A stretch of 64,000 nt of DNA from Sipunculus nudus. Taxonomy: Eukaryota; Annelida; Sipuncula; Golfingiida; Sipunculidae. Below are positions 9,744 to 20,393 of this stretch, one piece after another. The notes below the pieces were generated by a model, which ran no database searches, was not told the DNA's origin, and saw nothing but the letters and a program-made list of their open reading frames with translations. A program made the position numbers and the translations under genes. The stretch lies in contig CM049313.1 of assembly GCA_026874595.1 (NCBI GenBank), positions 57,739,159 to 57,803,158 on the forward strand, given 5' to 3'. Position 1 is the first letter of the stretch; each line of letters opens with the position of its first letter.

Positions 9744-11524
9744 CTACTCTTGGAATTCTACTGGTAACACCAGACGGGGGTATTCTGGTGAGTTTAAACG
9801 TGGAGTTGTTGTGCTATAAAGAACCCCGTTAAGAGAAACGTAGTCAGAATCCTCATCACTGGCCCCCTCAAATAACTTACTGAATTGAGCGGACAGTAAA
9901 TCCTTTATGGTGTCAAGGTTAAGGCCATCCATAAGTAACGGTAGCTGTTCAAAAGACAGATCATCCGGATAAGCATTTGGTGCAACCCAATCTACGTACG
10001 AATCAATTACACAGATGGGCTCTGTAGGTGGAATGCGTGACAAAAAATCAGCCCTTACATTATTCCGGCCACGTCTGTAATTTATCTGTGCGCCATATTC
10101 CGCTAGTATTATGGCCCATCTTTGGATCTTGGTGTTGGCCATTTGCTTTGTAAAAAGGGAAGCTAGGGGCTTGTGATCGATAAATACCGTAAATTTAGAG
10201 CCATATAAATATGGCCGGAGCTTTGTAATAAATTAACAACGCTGTAGGCTTCACGTTCGATGGTTGGCCAACGTCACTGAACAGACGAGAGCTTATGGGA
10301 CACATATTGTACCACCCGCTCGGTGCCATCTTCATGAGTTTGACACAAAATCCCGCCGACTGCGAATGCACTGCTGTCAGTGTTAAGACGGTATGGTATA
10401 TCTGGTCTGGGATGGCTCATTACATTGTTTGAAGTTAAGAGGTCTTTAAGTTTGTTAAAAGCTGCTTCATACTCTCGTGTCCAGCGGAAACGTTTGTTCT
10501 TACGCGTGAGAGCTACCAATGGTTCCGAGATCTCCGCGTTGGCGGTAATAGCCGGTTATACCTAAGAAGGATCTGACCTGCCTGGCAGTTTTCCGTACCG
10601 GCATAATACGAATAGCAGCTGTCTTTTCTGGATCGACTGCGATTCCGTCTTGGGTTACTCGGTAATCTAGCAATTTTATGTCTGATAGGCCAAAACGGCA
10701 TTTAGAGGCTTTGAGGGTTAGGTTGGCCTGCCTAAGCCTTTCAAATACTAGTTTGAGATGGCGAGCGTGTTCATTCTCATTACTGCTGTATGACAATATC
10801 GTCAATGTATACTAGAACACACTTTCCTAAGAGATCGTGCAAAAGAAATTCCATAGCTCGTTGGAAATGGCTCGGGGCAGTTGACAAGCCGAATGGGCAT
10901 CGGACGATTTAAAAAAGGCCTCTATGGCAGACAAAGGCCGTTTTTTCAATATCTTCAGGGTGGACCGGAACCTGATGATAGCCGCTTTTCAAATCTAATG
11001 TCGAGAAAATTGTGCTATACCTAATGATCGAAAATGTCTTGGATGTTTGGCAGGGGATACCTATCCTTTTTTGTAACTGCATTGAGACGCCTGTAATCAA
11101 CGCAAAAGCGAGTCGTCCCATCCAACTTCGGGACTAATGTGACGGGGCTAGCCCATGGAGATTGTGACGGCCGAATTATACCCTGTTTTAGCATAGAGTC
11201 GATCTCACGTGAGATAGCATGACGTTTAATCAATGGGGTACGGTACGGACGCTATGGGATTGGGATTCCTTCCGTGTGGATACGGATAGGACTCAATTTA
11301 CAGAGACCCAAGGAGCAATTAGGGTCCGCGAACACGTCATTATACTCAACTAGCACGTCGTTGACGGAAGAGATGTTAGATGGGATTATTGTATCAGCTA
11401 GCCCGGCAACCCCGGGGACTGTTGGGCCTAGCAGGGGCCACGTTTGGCCAAACCAGGTAAGAGTCTCTGAAGTGGTTGATAATAGGCCCCCCCTTTTTGA
11501 AGTGAATCTATACCAAGCACACAT
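9744..11524 (-). pseudogene. Reverse transcriptase / RNase H of pol, frameshifted
   Basis: The polymerase is read in successive minus-strand frames. At 11233-11021 it has W-A-S-P-V and D-Y-R-R-L-N; at 11121-10909 L-D-L-K-S-G-Y-H-Q; at 10809-10798 the catalytic YIDD; at 10805-10500 K-C-x-F and F-L-G-I-T-G-Y-Y-R. RNase H follows at 10519-10274 (N-T-D-S-S-A-F-A-V-G-G) and 10142-9744 (N-V-R-A-D-F-L-S-R). The motifs are in correct order and of Ty3/gypsy type. At least four frame changes are needed to read through, so this copy is dead. Confidence 0.8.
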
Positions 11525-11793
11525 TCTTGGGTCATTTCTTTTACCACGTATGCACTTATAACTCCCGCGCCCTTTATTTGTAATTGAGTGATGCCAGAAA
11601 CATGGAGTTGGTGCCCTGTAACAGATTGTAGTTGGAGGGTGGTTTTCTCTAAAATTGGCGGGCAGTGGTTACTTTGTACAATTTCTATGAACCGATCCTG
11701 CCGCAAAAGCGTGCGAGACGCGCCTGTGTCTACAAGTGCTAATACAGAAATACTGTCAAATTTGAGGGCGTGTCGCAGGCGCATCTGCGGCAC
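11428..11793 (-). CDS. Retroviral aspartic protease domain
   Basis: A 121-codon minus-strand frame contains A-L-V-D-T-G-A-S-R-T-L-L, the active-site loop of retroviral aspartic proteases, about 20 residues from the start, and V-L-G-I-D-S-L near the usual flap-distal position. It shares its frame with the zinc knuckle at 12066. The C-terminal side shifts frame near a C7/T6 run at about 11488-11500 to join the RT. It would cleave Gag and Pol. The start codon is arbitrary because the domain is normally part of a polyprotein. Confidence 0.7.
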   Translation of the reverse strand: MPQMRLRHALKFDSISVLALVDTGASRTLLRQDRFIEIVQSNHCPPILEKTTLQLQSVTGHQLHVSGITQLQIKGAGVISAYVVKEMTQECVLGIDSLQKGGAYYQPLQRLLPGLAKRGPC

Positions 11794-12024
11794 CTAAGAG
11801 TTCAAATCAAGGAAGGGGTTGTTCGTGGAGAAATTGTTTGACTGATCAGGGGTGTCAGAATATTCGATGGGTGGTTGACTTGGGAGGGATACCCCTGCTA
11901 TGGAGTTTGGCATAAAACTGTGATTTGGTCTGGACGAAACGGGTGGTCTTGATCGGCTCTGTTGGGGGCGTCTATTTTCGTTTGGTCTAGAGGAAAATGT
12001 GTTGGTACGGGCATGACGGGTTCG

Positions 12025-12066
12025 GCATTCACGGGCAAGATGACCTGGTTTATCACAAGCAAAACA
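12025..12066 (-). CDS. Gag nucleocapsid CCHC zinc knuckle
   Basis: Fourteen codons on the minus strand spell C-X2-C-X4-H-X4-C (CFACDKPGHLAREC), a classic nucleocapsid zinc knuckle that binds the packaged RNA. It is in a different frame from the upstream gag open frame and in the same frame as the protease. The long poly-G run at 12109-12127 between them probably accounts for the shift. Confidence 0.75.
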
Positions 12067-12108
12067 TATAGGTTTCCCATCAGGTGTCCAGGCAGGGGAG
12101 GGCCGGCG

Positions 12109-12127
12109 GGGGGGGGGGGGGGGGGGG
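12109..12127. repeat. Poly-G tract of about 19 bases in gag
   Basis: An uninterrupted G run (C on the coding strand) sits between the capsid-like frame and the zinc knuckle. It is either a slippage mutation or a sequencing or assembly length error. Confidence 0.9.
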
Positions 12128-12241
12128 TCGTTTGGTAGGCTGGTCGTGTCTTCTAGTGGGCTGGGATTTAGAAGCTACTGTATGAGTTTGACTTAGATGC
12201 AGGCTAGCTAACGAGCGCTCCAAAGAAGTCAGGCGATCAAG

Positions 12242-12979
12242 CTATAACTCTGTACTTACTGCCGCCGGAGTATTTCTCACTGCTGATACATCCATGGGCT
12301 CCTCCTGACGTCCGAGACGTGCATATGCGACCTCACCGGCCTCGTAGGACGCTGCCAAGTGGAATGCCATCTCCAAGGTACCGGGACGGCCTTCGGCCAC
12401 TAACTTCTTTGCGAGATCTGGCGACCGCAGACCCTTAGCGAAGGCTTTGAGGAGTAGGCGCGTCTGGTCTTCACTGTCGGTATAGGCTGGGTAAGCAGCA
12501 ATGGCGGCTTCTCTGAATCGCCGAATAAATCCTGCGAAGGTTTCGTTCGAATTTTGTCTGAGACTCTCAACACGATCTCTAAGGTATGCAGCCTCGTCGG
12601 AGGGCAAGAAGGCAGCTTGTAAGTGTGTTTTAACGTCGGACCACGGAACAGAAAGTCTGTTTATGGGCGGTTCCAGACTCTGTGCCCTAGTTGTGAGAAA
12701 ACGTTCGATTTCGTCCGCTAGAGCGCCTGTGCACGTCCTAAGCGCGACCGCTAGTAAATCAGAGTTGGTCTCTGTGTAATGGCGGGCCCTTTCAACCTCC
12801 TTTGTCCATGTTCTGAACGCGGATGGCGTTGAGCCTGAGCATAGCGAAGTGCGTTCGACTAACCTGTTGCTCATGAGGCGATGTTCCTCCCTTTGCATTC
12901 TGGCCCGCTCTCTCTCATCTCTGGCTTGTTCGAACTGCAGTAGTCCGTCGGTTAGGTGACCGAATTGCTGAGCATCCAT
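12242..12979 (-). CDS. Gag capsid-like protein of the retrovirus
   Basis: An intact 245-codon minus-strand frame begins 50 bases past the primer-binding site, the expected place for gag. It opens with an Arg/Glu-rich helical segment, followed by a capsid-like region containing W-T-K-E-V-E-R, W-S-D-V-K-T-H-L, E-T-F-A-G-F-I-R-R-F-R-E-A-A and L-L-L-K-A-F-A-K-G-L, the helix pattern of the retrotransposon gag family. The C-terminus is near P-M-D-V-S-A-V. Gag would form the particle core. The nucleocapsid follows in a shifted frame. No start other than the ATG at 12979 fits better. Confidence 0.75.
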   Translation of the reverse strand: MDAQQFGHLTDGLLQFEQARDERERARMQREEHRLMSNRLVERTSLCSGSTPSAFRTWTKEVERARHYTETNSDLLAVALRTCTGALADEIERFLTTRAQSLEPPINRLSVPWSDVKTHLQAAFLPSDEAAYLRDRVESLRQNSNETFAGFIRRFREAAIAAYPAYTDSEDQTRLLLKAFAKGLRSPDLAKKLVAEGRPGTLEMAFHLAASYEAGEVAYARLGRQEEPMDVSAVRNTPAAVSTEL

Positions 12980-13010
12980 TTTGGTGGCGTGTATCTGACT
13001 GAGAGCAGAG

Positions 13011-13028
13011 ACCTGGCACGCGACGCCA
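13011..13028 (-). other. Primer-binding site candidate
   Basis: One base inside the CTTACA end of the 5' LTR the minus strand reads TGGCGTCGCGTGCCA. TGG complements the universal CCA tail of a tRNA, as in retroviral primer sites. I could not match it confidently to a particular tRNA; Arg and Ser tRNAs are possible from the GCCA-ending acceptor. Confidence 0.55.
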
Positions 13029-13029
13029 A

Positions 13030-13896
13030 TGTAAGTTTTATGTCCCGGGCATAATGTATGTTAATGTTATAGAACAGACGTTAATGTATACAAAACAAGT
13101 GATTTAATGGTCCTGGTTGTGTTTGCATGCCATGCCCACTGATTTTCAACTTCATTAACAATTTGACAGCTGTTTGAATTGTGCGCCTAAAAGAGATGTA
13201 GGAAACGACTGGTACCATGTAGCCAATCACAGACGCCAGCTCAGGGGGAAATCCATTCAGCCCGGGGTGACGTCAACTTCCGCAACTAGTAAATGTATAC
13301 ATGACAAAATATTGGTGTCGCAGCTGGAATAAACGTGCTGGAATTCGCGGTTAGTGTGGGGAACTTTTATGTTTTGAAGTTTAATCTTGTAAATAAATAT
13401 GTTTTCAACAAAAAGGCGCGCGATCATGCTTGTGAAGCGGATAATTCTCCGGAATTCGGACTTGTAAAAAAAAGTTGTCTTGCCCGCGTAGCGATGGAGT
13501 TCATTACCTTGTTCTTTTATAAAGGGTATATCGCCCATACTCAATGTGTTTTCGGTTTCAGGTCATTTTAGTGCTGGAAACGAGTGCCTGTGCTTTGACA
13601 CACAGCCATGGGTCACGGTGATGATTATTATCTGAGAGGCTTGCTATGGTCGCTAAGCCGGGTCAATTAGAATTAAATATTATTAGAGAATAAGGCCCAG
13701 AGCTGACAGCAATCATTGCACTAGTAATAATGTTAATTATAAATGGAAATAAAATATAAAATATAAAAGTAAAATATAACAGTTAAGAGGCTTAGGTTTC
13801 TCTAGTACATACATACACCCACATAAGAGAACTGAATTAAAGAATAAATTTAAATATATTGTGATTGCTACATTCTATGATATGCCAAATCTTACA
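13030..13896 (-). repeat. Retroviral LTR at the element's 5' end (867 bp)
   Basis: Read on the minus strand it begins TGTAAGATTTGGC at 13896 and ends ATAAAACTTACA at 13030, followed by the primer-binding site. The outer 304 bp match the other LTR. The inner 560 or so bases are unrelated to it and contain their own TATA-like CTTTATAAAAG. The ACAG duplication follows at 13897-13900. Confidence 0.7.
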
Positions 13897-15455
13897 ACAG
13901 GCTAAATGTACCCAAAGTGTGTACAACGTCCTCACCTGCATGCGCTCCTGTCCGCTAAATAAATGAAGGCAGGGACCTGTGGCTCTGTTTTTATAACAGA
14001 ATCACAACTGGGTCTAACAGACTGTGTTGAAAGCTTACGATTGCATTATGTGTATTACGATGGGGGTTAAAAAGGTCTGTGATACCAAGCGCTTTCCACA
14101 GCAGTATAAAGTGACCGGTACCTCGAGGACATCCGTCTGTGCTGGTGATACCTGCAATGTGTTTGGTTAAATATAACGAAAGGGGGAATTCCATAGAGAC
14201 AGCACCGTCTGATGCCAAACCTGAGCGGCAACCGCGGTTTATTGCAGCTGGTAGTGTAGCGAATAGTTGAGCGTAGCGTATCCGCTGCTTATGGAGCGTA
14301 CCCTGTACAGTTCTCATTGATACGTTTACAATATCATGATACAGTTTTCAATTCTCGTCTTTATAGATGTATTGGTGTGTCATTCAATAACAAAAAGTCT
14401 CCTTTCCCCTGAATTATACAATACTCTTGAGATGTCTACATTCAAATTATGTCTAAACAGCACTGCAACACCTCTGATGTTCCATGTTCTATGTTAGTAA
14501 ATTACAGTCCCACGCCATTCGTTTCTCCAAACCAGTTCCGTTTCACAACAACTGTTTCTTGCCTTAGTAAAATATCACAAATTTCTTTTTATAGCCCTCC
14601 TGAAGACAGACCTTGATTTAAGCTGAACCGTTTGACCCCTTATATTTAAGGTAAGATGTTTCAAACTGGACATGAATGACGAAATTTTAAATCTACATGT
14701 TCCTTGTTTATGAAGTTGTAAATCTGCGTTTGATAGTAAAGATAGGAACGTGAATGATATAACACACTAAATGAAACGACAGCTTCTGGGAACATTGCAC
14801 CTCTGAGAGGATTCTAAACTCCATGACAAGATGATGGGAATATTACCGATACTTTTCTTACAAGAAATGGCAAGCTGATGTTTATACCGTCTGCGTGAAA
14901 CCATCTCATCAACCATCTATTCCTGTTCCAAACAATAACAGTGAAAACAAATTGCAAAAAAAAAATATATATAAAATATAAAATAAAATAACACTACTGT
15001 GATAGAACAGGAAAGAAAGGTTATGTGGTTTGACGACATTTACAGGTATCGCCCAAACAGTATTTGTTATTATTTTTGGTATTGATTTCATTGTTAATAC
15101 TGTTGCTGTAAATGAGACTAAGTTGGTAACAATGTGATTATTGCCTAGAAGCCGAGATATTAGCATTTATAAATTTCTATACGGCAGCCATCGTTGAAAC
15201 CCAGATGGCTACCATAATACCATAATCAATTTTTTTAAGTTAAGGCCATGAATAAAGACATGGAAAATATTTTGCGCTTTCAGTTGAATTGTCAAATTAT
15301 TCCCAAATATAAGCCTAATCAATGACTAGTAAAAAAGCAAATGATGGCTTTTAATACAAGATCATGCTTGAATTTCAGTGAATTAATATTTTTTTATTAT
15401 TAGGATATGACAACTATTCCCTGCCTTAGAAAAAGTTACCAAGACTGATTTTTTA
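13897..15455. other. No gene recognised
   Basis: This starts with the right ACAG duplication and includes a degenerate 41-bp minisatellite unit at about 14289-14350, as found left of the retrovirus. A 108-codon minus-strand frame at 13991-14317 has no recognised domain. The remainder is AT-rich. Confidence 0.4.
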
Positions 15456-16470
15456 AGTTGCCAGTATACTGGCATTTATATGGTTGTACATGGCGGCAAA
15501 CTTGGAATTCGACATAGCTGCCATAATGCATGTTGAGAGATTGGCCACGATTTAAAACTAGTAGCCCATGGGCCATGACGCTCAGCTGAATTCGAAGAAT
15601 GTTGAACAATGAGCAAAATGATTGCCAGAATGCCAAAAAATCATGAATTTTGTGAAGAGTCCTTAAAAATGTCTGGTTTACGAGAAAACTCTCCAAGACG
15701 GATTGAGATGCCAGCTTTCAGACCAATATCTTGAACCTTTCCTAAAATATGAGCAATTTTCCCCCAAAAAACATGTATAGATAGACGCCACAAGAAAACC
15801 TTTGCAGATGGCACCACCAGTCTTGAGTACAATATGGAAGAGATCTATCGGTATGCACCAATGCAGGCCAATACGGCAAATCACTAGTGAGAAAAGTGCT
15901 TTTCTTATTCTACAAATCAGGAAAGTAGGTGGCGCCACCTGTCTGGCTTATGAGAAACTTTAAGAGATGGATGGACATGTCAAATTTCATACCAATATCT
16001 TGAACCATTCCTGAGATATGAGCAATTTTCACCAAAAGCACATGTACGGATGGACGCCACAGGAAAATGATTGCAGGTGGCTCCACCAGTCTTGTTAACG
16101 AGATGTAGGTGTTGAGGATCCACAAACATGCACATATCAACCCAATACATTGAAGAACAACTATGACGAACAGATGGCGAATGCACAGATGGACACTGCG
16201 CAAAAAGTATTGTAGGTGGCGCCACCAGTCGCAGTTATGAAATAGAGAGATCCAAGGTCTATGGACATGCACAATACATTCAGTTACTCCTGACTCCTGA
16301 GATATGGGCTGTTATCTCAAATAAACCCAGATTCATACTGTACAGAAAGGATTGCTGGTGGGGCCACCTGTCTTTGTTAGGCACAACAACATAGGTGAAG
16401 GAACATCTATGCTTGGTTTCAGAAAGATCGGACCAAGGGTCTCAGAGGAGTTCTCTGGACACTAAAGCAG
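15456..16470. repeat. Dispersed repeat with GGTGGCGCCACC every ~125-145 bp
   Basis: Variants of the 12-bp palindrome GGTGGCGCCACC recur near 15808, 15930, 16078, 16216 and 16360, each followed by a similar sentence (CAGTCTTGTTA..., then AGATATGAGCAATTTTC...). The last unit ends in TCAGAGGAGTTCTCT, the tail also seen in the elements at 57.4 and 62.3 kb, so all belong to one family. Confidence 0.7.
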
Positions 16471-16489
16471 AGTTTTTTAAGGTATCAAA

Positions 16490-17556
16490 AAAAAAGGGGG
16501 GGGGGAATCGTAAAAATTAGAAAAAAATACAGGGTAGGGCCACCAGTTTGCAGGAACTGATGGAACACTCCATGACCAATATTCATGCAAAGAATCATGG
16601 TGATCAATGCATTTGTTAATCAGATACTCAAGCTTTTGTATCAAAATTTTAATTATTCTGAGGGGTACTTACGAACCAAATGGCTCAGAGGATATTGGTA
16701 ACAGAGACCTGATTTCAGATTTCCACGGAAACTTTTCATGGACCTCCTTTGATGTCAAGTTAGAAGATTCAAGGTCCAGCAGTTACAATTTGTGCCATGT
16801 TAACAGATGACAGCTTATTTGTAGGTATCAAAAATAGAGAAAAAATTGTAAAAATTGAAAAAAGCAGGTGGCGCCACCAGTTTGTAGGAACTGATGGAAT
16901 ACTCCATGATAAAAATTCATTCAAGAATCTTGGTGATCAATGCAGTAGTTATTCAGATACTTGAGCTGTTGTCTCACAATTTGATTATTCTGGGGGTAAT
17001 TATGAGAGCCATAGCTCAGAGAAATAGGTAACAGAGACTTAATTTCAGGTCATCAAGGAGATTTATCATGTACCTCCCTGGATGTGAAGTAAGATGATTC
17101 AAGGTCCAGCGGTTACTATTTGTGCCCTGTTAACAGATGACAGGTTATTTTAAGGTATCAAAAATACAGAAAAAAAAATCATAAAAATTGAAAAAATACA
17201 GGTGGCCCCACCAGTTTGCAGGAACTGATGAAACATTCCATGATCAATATTCATACAAAGAATCATGGTGATCAAGGCAGTAGTTATTCAGATACTTGAG
17301 GTTTTGTATCAAATTGTTGATTATTCTGGGGGTATTTATGAGACCAATAGCTTGGAGAATATGGGTAACAGAGACCTTATTTCAGGTTTCCAAAGAGATT
17401 TTTCTATGGCTCTCCCTGGATGATAAGTAAGAAGATTCTAGGTCCAGCGGTTATGATTTGTGCCCTGTTAACGGACGGCCGGCAGGACGGACGACGGACA
17501 AAGGGTGATCGCTTTAGCTCAGATGACTTTTAGTCAACTGAGCTAATTGTATTTTA
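16490..17556. repeat. 334-bp tandem repeat, three units, with a GGACGG-rich end
   Basis: The phrase CACCAGTTTGCAGGAACTGA occurs at 16541, 16875 (one change) and 17209, exactly 334 bases apart. Each unit holds a GATCAATRTTCAT segment and a GGTAACAGAGACCT segment. The array ends at about 17470-17556 with ACGGACGGCCGGCAGGACGG and a palindromic TTAGTCAACTGAGCTAA. The same end occurs near 33360, 39130, 42080 and 45050, so it marks the terminus of a dispersed element. Confidence 0.8.
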
Positions 17557-18256
17557 AGGTCATGAATTACACATGGAATAAGTTTGCTTGTTTTTTTTAC
17601 CTAGTGTGTCGTTTTCCTTTCTAAATCTGGCCTCCTGACCATCGTGTACCAAGTTAAACCATATTGAATATTTCATATTTTAACGTTAAATTTGTACCCT
17701 ATGTGGTAATAAATCAATTGTACTCTGACGTCAGTTTCTCAAATATTTTGAATCATATACATTAATATACGGAGTAGTAACAGAAATAAGCTTAATGTGT
17801 GAGGGTACTATATCATCAGAACTAGTTTAAATTAATTAGGAAAAATATTATGCACAGATTCTTTTTGTATGCATGTCGAGGTGTCCAATTTCTACAACGG
17901 CGTATTGCAACATATAAATTCAAACATATTTCACTTTGAATGCACTTTTATACGTCCGTGCTTCACCGGCCATTTAGAATGACATAGCACTGGGGATGGG
18001 GTATTGGCAAGTGATAGTAGCCTGCTACAGTAAGATAAATTCGACATAACAGAAAAAATTTTACTTACGGAATCAAAGATATAAAAATGGCAGTTCCTAT
18101 TAGTAGGTGTGTCTAAACTTAACTGTATTTGCGGGAATGGAAAGGTCGATTTTAAACAATTTTAGTTCAATATAAAGGTTAGAGGTCCTAAGGCTTTGTT
18201 GTTAATCATATGATACTTTTGTTAGGCCGAACAGAAAAACAATCCTGGGTACAAAC
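17557..18256. other. No gene recognised
   Basis: AT-rich sequence downstream of the lectin exon on its strand. It is probably intron or flank. No second-half lectin exon was found here. Confidence 0.35.
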
Positions 18257-18492
18257 CTGTTCACCAGGCTCATACTCAAACTTTCCTTCTACTCGGCGGT
18301 CATTCCCAAGAATCCAGAACCAGAAGTGATCATTGAAAACCGAATAAACATAGTGGGTATGGGAGGCGTTCGGTAAGCGAGCTAGGTCAGTGCCAACGTC
18401 TTTGCACACGGCTCGAGCTTTGATCCAGTTCAGTCGAGTTGTGTAGAATCTATAACAGTTTCCTTGATAAAGTGTAAAACCCGGAGGACATT
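18257..18492 (-). CDS. C-type lectin domain, N-terminal half exon
   Basis: On the minus strand a TTTTTTTTTCAG acceptor leads into a frame reading C-P-P-G-F-T-L-Y-Q-G-N-C-Y-R-F, W-I-K-A-R-A-V-C, G-T-D-L-A-R-L-P, F-W-F-W-I-L-G-N-D-R-R and G-K-F-E-Y-E-P-G-E-Q, then a GTTTGT donor. This is the first half of a C-type lectin-like domain with its first three cysteines, up to the segment before the sugar-binding loop. The exon is 236 nt, starts in phase 1 and ends in phase 0. The matching second half may be the exon at 3968-4109 (phase 0, same strand). A related exon lies at 28919-29155 on the plus strand. Confidence 0.7.
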
Positions 18493-18610
18493 CTGAAAAA
18501 AAAACCAGGCATGAATGAGCATAAATTTAAACATTTGAACTATTTTCATTCTATCAACTTTGTGAGATACAGCTAGTTCTGGCAATCTTATGATGAATAC
18601 CTTATCTCTC

Positions 18611-18763
18611 TTATTTCCAAACGAACGTCCTGCCAGTCATCCTGGTCCATCGTTTAAGAGCGTCCTCTGCATCTTTTGTTCCTAACTGGTTTGCATGACC
18701 TGACACTAGACAACAGCTTACCAGGAAGTCTGATTCCACCCTAATATAGCGAACTTTACTCGG
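18611..18763 (-). CDS. Unassigned open frame, possible exon
   Basis: A 50-codon minus-strand frame from 18763 reads V-R-Y-I-R-V-E-S-D-F-L-V, then G-H-A-N-Q-L-G-T-K-D-A-E-D-A-L-K-R-W, and stops at 18611. Its composition looks coding-like compared with the AT-rich surroundings, and it lies just upstream of the lectin exon. I do not recognise the family. It could be an exon, a transposon fragment or chance. Confidence 0.2.
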   Translation of the reverse strand, partial: PSKVRYIRVESDFLVSCCLVSGHANQLGTKDAEDALKRWTRMTGRTFVWK

Positions 18764-19258
18764 TTAGCTGGGATATCTAAAATTTAAGATACTGTGCTGC
18801 CCTACCGATGTAACCACCCAGACCTGCAAGAGTATTGGTATTAAATGTTTTCTTAAAACAAGTATGACAACATCCTCCCAATGCTCATGTTACATTCACA
18901 TGGTTACCAGAAAACCAGACGATTATTCAGCTTCAGACTGACCTCTCATATTTATATTTATTTTGAAGTGAATGTCTTCGTCAGGAGTGTCAATACAGGA
19001 GGATGGGGGATATATACCCCCCCCCCCCCCAATTTTAGCAAGGGTGATGGTCAATGTAATTACCACCACTGATATTAACGAAGAACATTGATATTTTAGT
19101 ATATAAGATTAATAAACTTTGGTTCCATTTCTGAATTTACTATGAAATATTTTATATCAATACCGGGTTTAGAATTAACATACACTTGAAACGTAATACC
19201 TTATTTTTTAAAACCTTTTACTTAATTGGTATATATTTGAAATGTGTCACACAGACAA

Positions 19259-19265
<7 letters not shown>
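18764..19265. other. No gene recognised
   Basis: AT-rich with a poly-C run at 19018-19030. No domain or transposon end was seen. Confidence 0.35.
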
Positions 19266-19303
<38 letters not shown>

Positions 19304-19403
19304 AAAAAGAGAGAGAGAGAGACAGAGAGAGACAGAATATATGCTAAGGTGTGTGATGAATCTGATATATATTTATATTTATATATATAAATATAAATAT
19401 AAC

Positions 19404-19450
<47 letters not shown>
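19266..19450. repeat. TA and GA simple repeats
   Basis: (TA)n at 19266-19297 is followed by a short (GA)n and a second (TA)n at 19407-19449. Confidence 0.9.
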
Positions 19451-19452
<2 letters not shown>

Positions 19453-19609
19453 ACAGAATATATGCTAAGGAATTTGATGAATCTGAATCACTACCGTCGG
19501 TTTCGCCTCATCGGCTCATCAGGTGTCTGAAGTTCTACTAATTGCGGTATGGTTTTTATAATATCTTTATCGCACGGATGGGTGCCCTAGGTCCATGCCG
19601 ACAGAATAT

Positions 19610-20200
19610 ATATATATAGACAGAATAAAGCATTTTATCATAAGGTACTTTATGGCACCATGAAACTGTTTACAGAATAAAGCATTTTATCATTAGGCTC
19701 TTTATGACACAATAAAAACACTTGACAGAATAAAGCATTTATCATGAGGTACTTTTTGGCACGAGGAACCTATTGAAAGAATAAAGCATTTTGTTATTAG
19801 GTCCTATATGGCACGAGGACCGTTGACAGAACAAAGCATTTGATCTTAACGCACTTATTGGCTCGAGGAAACTCTTACCAGAATAAAGAATTTGATCATT
19901 GGACTCGTTATGGCAAGATGAAACTTATGGCACGAGGACTGTCCACAGAATAAAGCATTTTGTTATTAATAAGCACTTTCTTGGCACGAAAAACCTGTAG
20001 AATGAATCAAGCATTTTATCCTCAGGCACTTTATGGCACAATAAAAACTCTTGACAAAATAAAGCATTATTTCATTGGACTCTTAATGACACGAGGAACC
20101 TGTTGATAAAATAAAGCATTTAATCATTAGACTCTTTATGGCACGAGGAAACTGTGCACAGAATAAGGCATATACGAGTATCATAAGGCACTTTGTACCT
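19610..20200. repeat. ~52-bp minisatellite, about 11 copies
   Basis: The phrase CAGAATAAAGCATTTTATCA recurs with variation near 19621, 19673, 19725, 19776, 19826, 19879, 19945, 19999, 20054, 20110 and 20159. Each unit also contains a TTTATGGCACGAGGAA variant. Confidence 0.85.
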
Positions 20201-20312
20201 TATGTTATACCTGTGCCAGCTTCCGTTGCGTGTATTTCGTCTTTCGTGTTAAGAGAATATTCTGCGTTTAAAATAACCTACCGCTAAAACGCTGGGCTAC
20301 TTTGAATGGCCC

Positions 20313-20393
20313 ATGGCCCCATCCAATTGTATTTGGGTTCTGGCAAGCCTCTTGCTGGTCAGGACTTATAACGTCATTGGTCCTGTTGCACTG
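20313..20393 (+). CDS. Possible signal-peptide first exon
   Basis: An ATG opens 27 codons with a short polar start and a hydrophobic core (C-I-W-V-L-A-S-L-L-L-V), as in a secretory signal, followed by a GTAGGT donor in phase 0. The plus-strand lectin exon at 28919 starts in phase 0, so this could be its leader exon, but the gap is over 8 kb and nothing else supports the link. The frame also stays open past the donor for another 33 codons. Confidence 0.25.

Larger units (their letters stand above)
5413..13896 (-). mobile_element. Endogenous retrovirus of Ty3/gypsy class with an env-like gene (defective)
   Basis: The element runs right to left: LTR (13896-13030), primer-binding site, gag, zinc knuckle, aspartic protease, RT with YIDD, RNase H, integrase with DDE, env-like gene, LTR (6202-5413). 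Its ends are TGTAAG...CTTACA with ACAG duplications outside. The order and the RT style are those of Metaviridae (Ty3/gypsy), and the env has the layout of the F-type envelope of insect errantiviruses. Several frameshifts in pol, many at homopolymer runs, and five in-frame stops in env make it inactive. It lies in the same orientation as the flanking lectin exons. The inner parts of the two LTRs differ (see findings). Confidence 0.85.
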
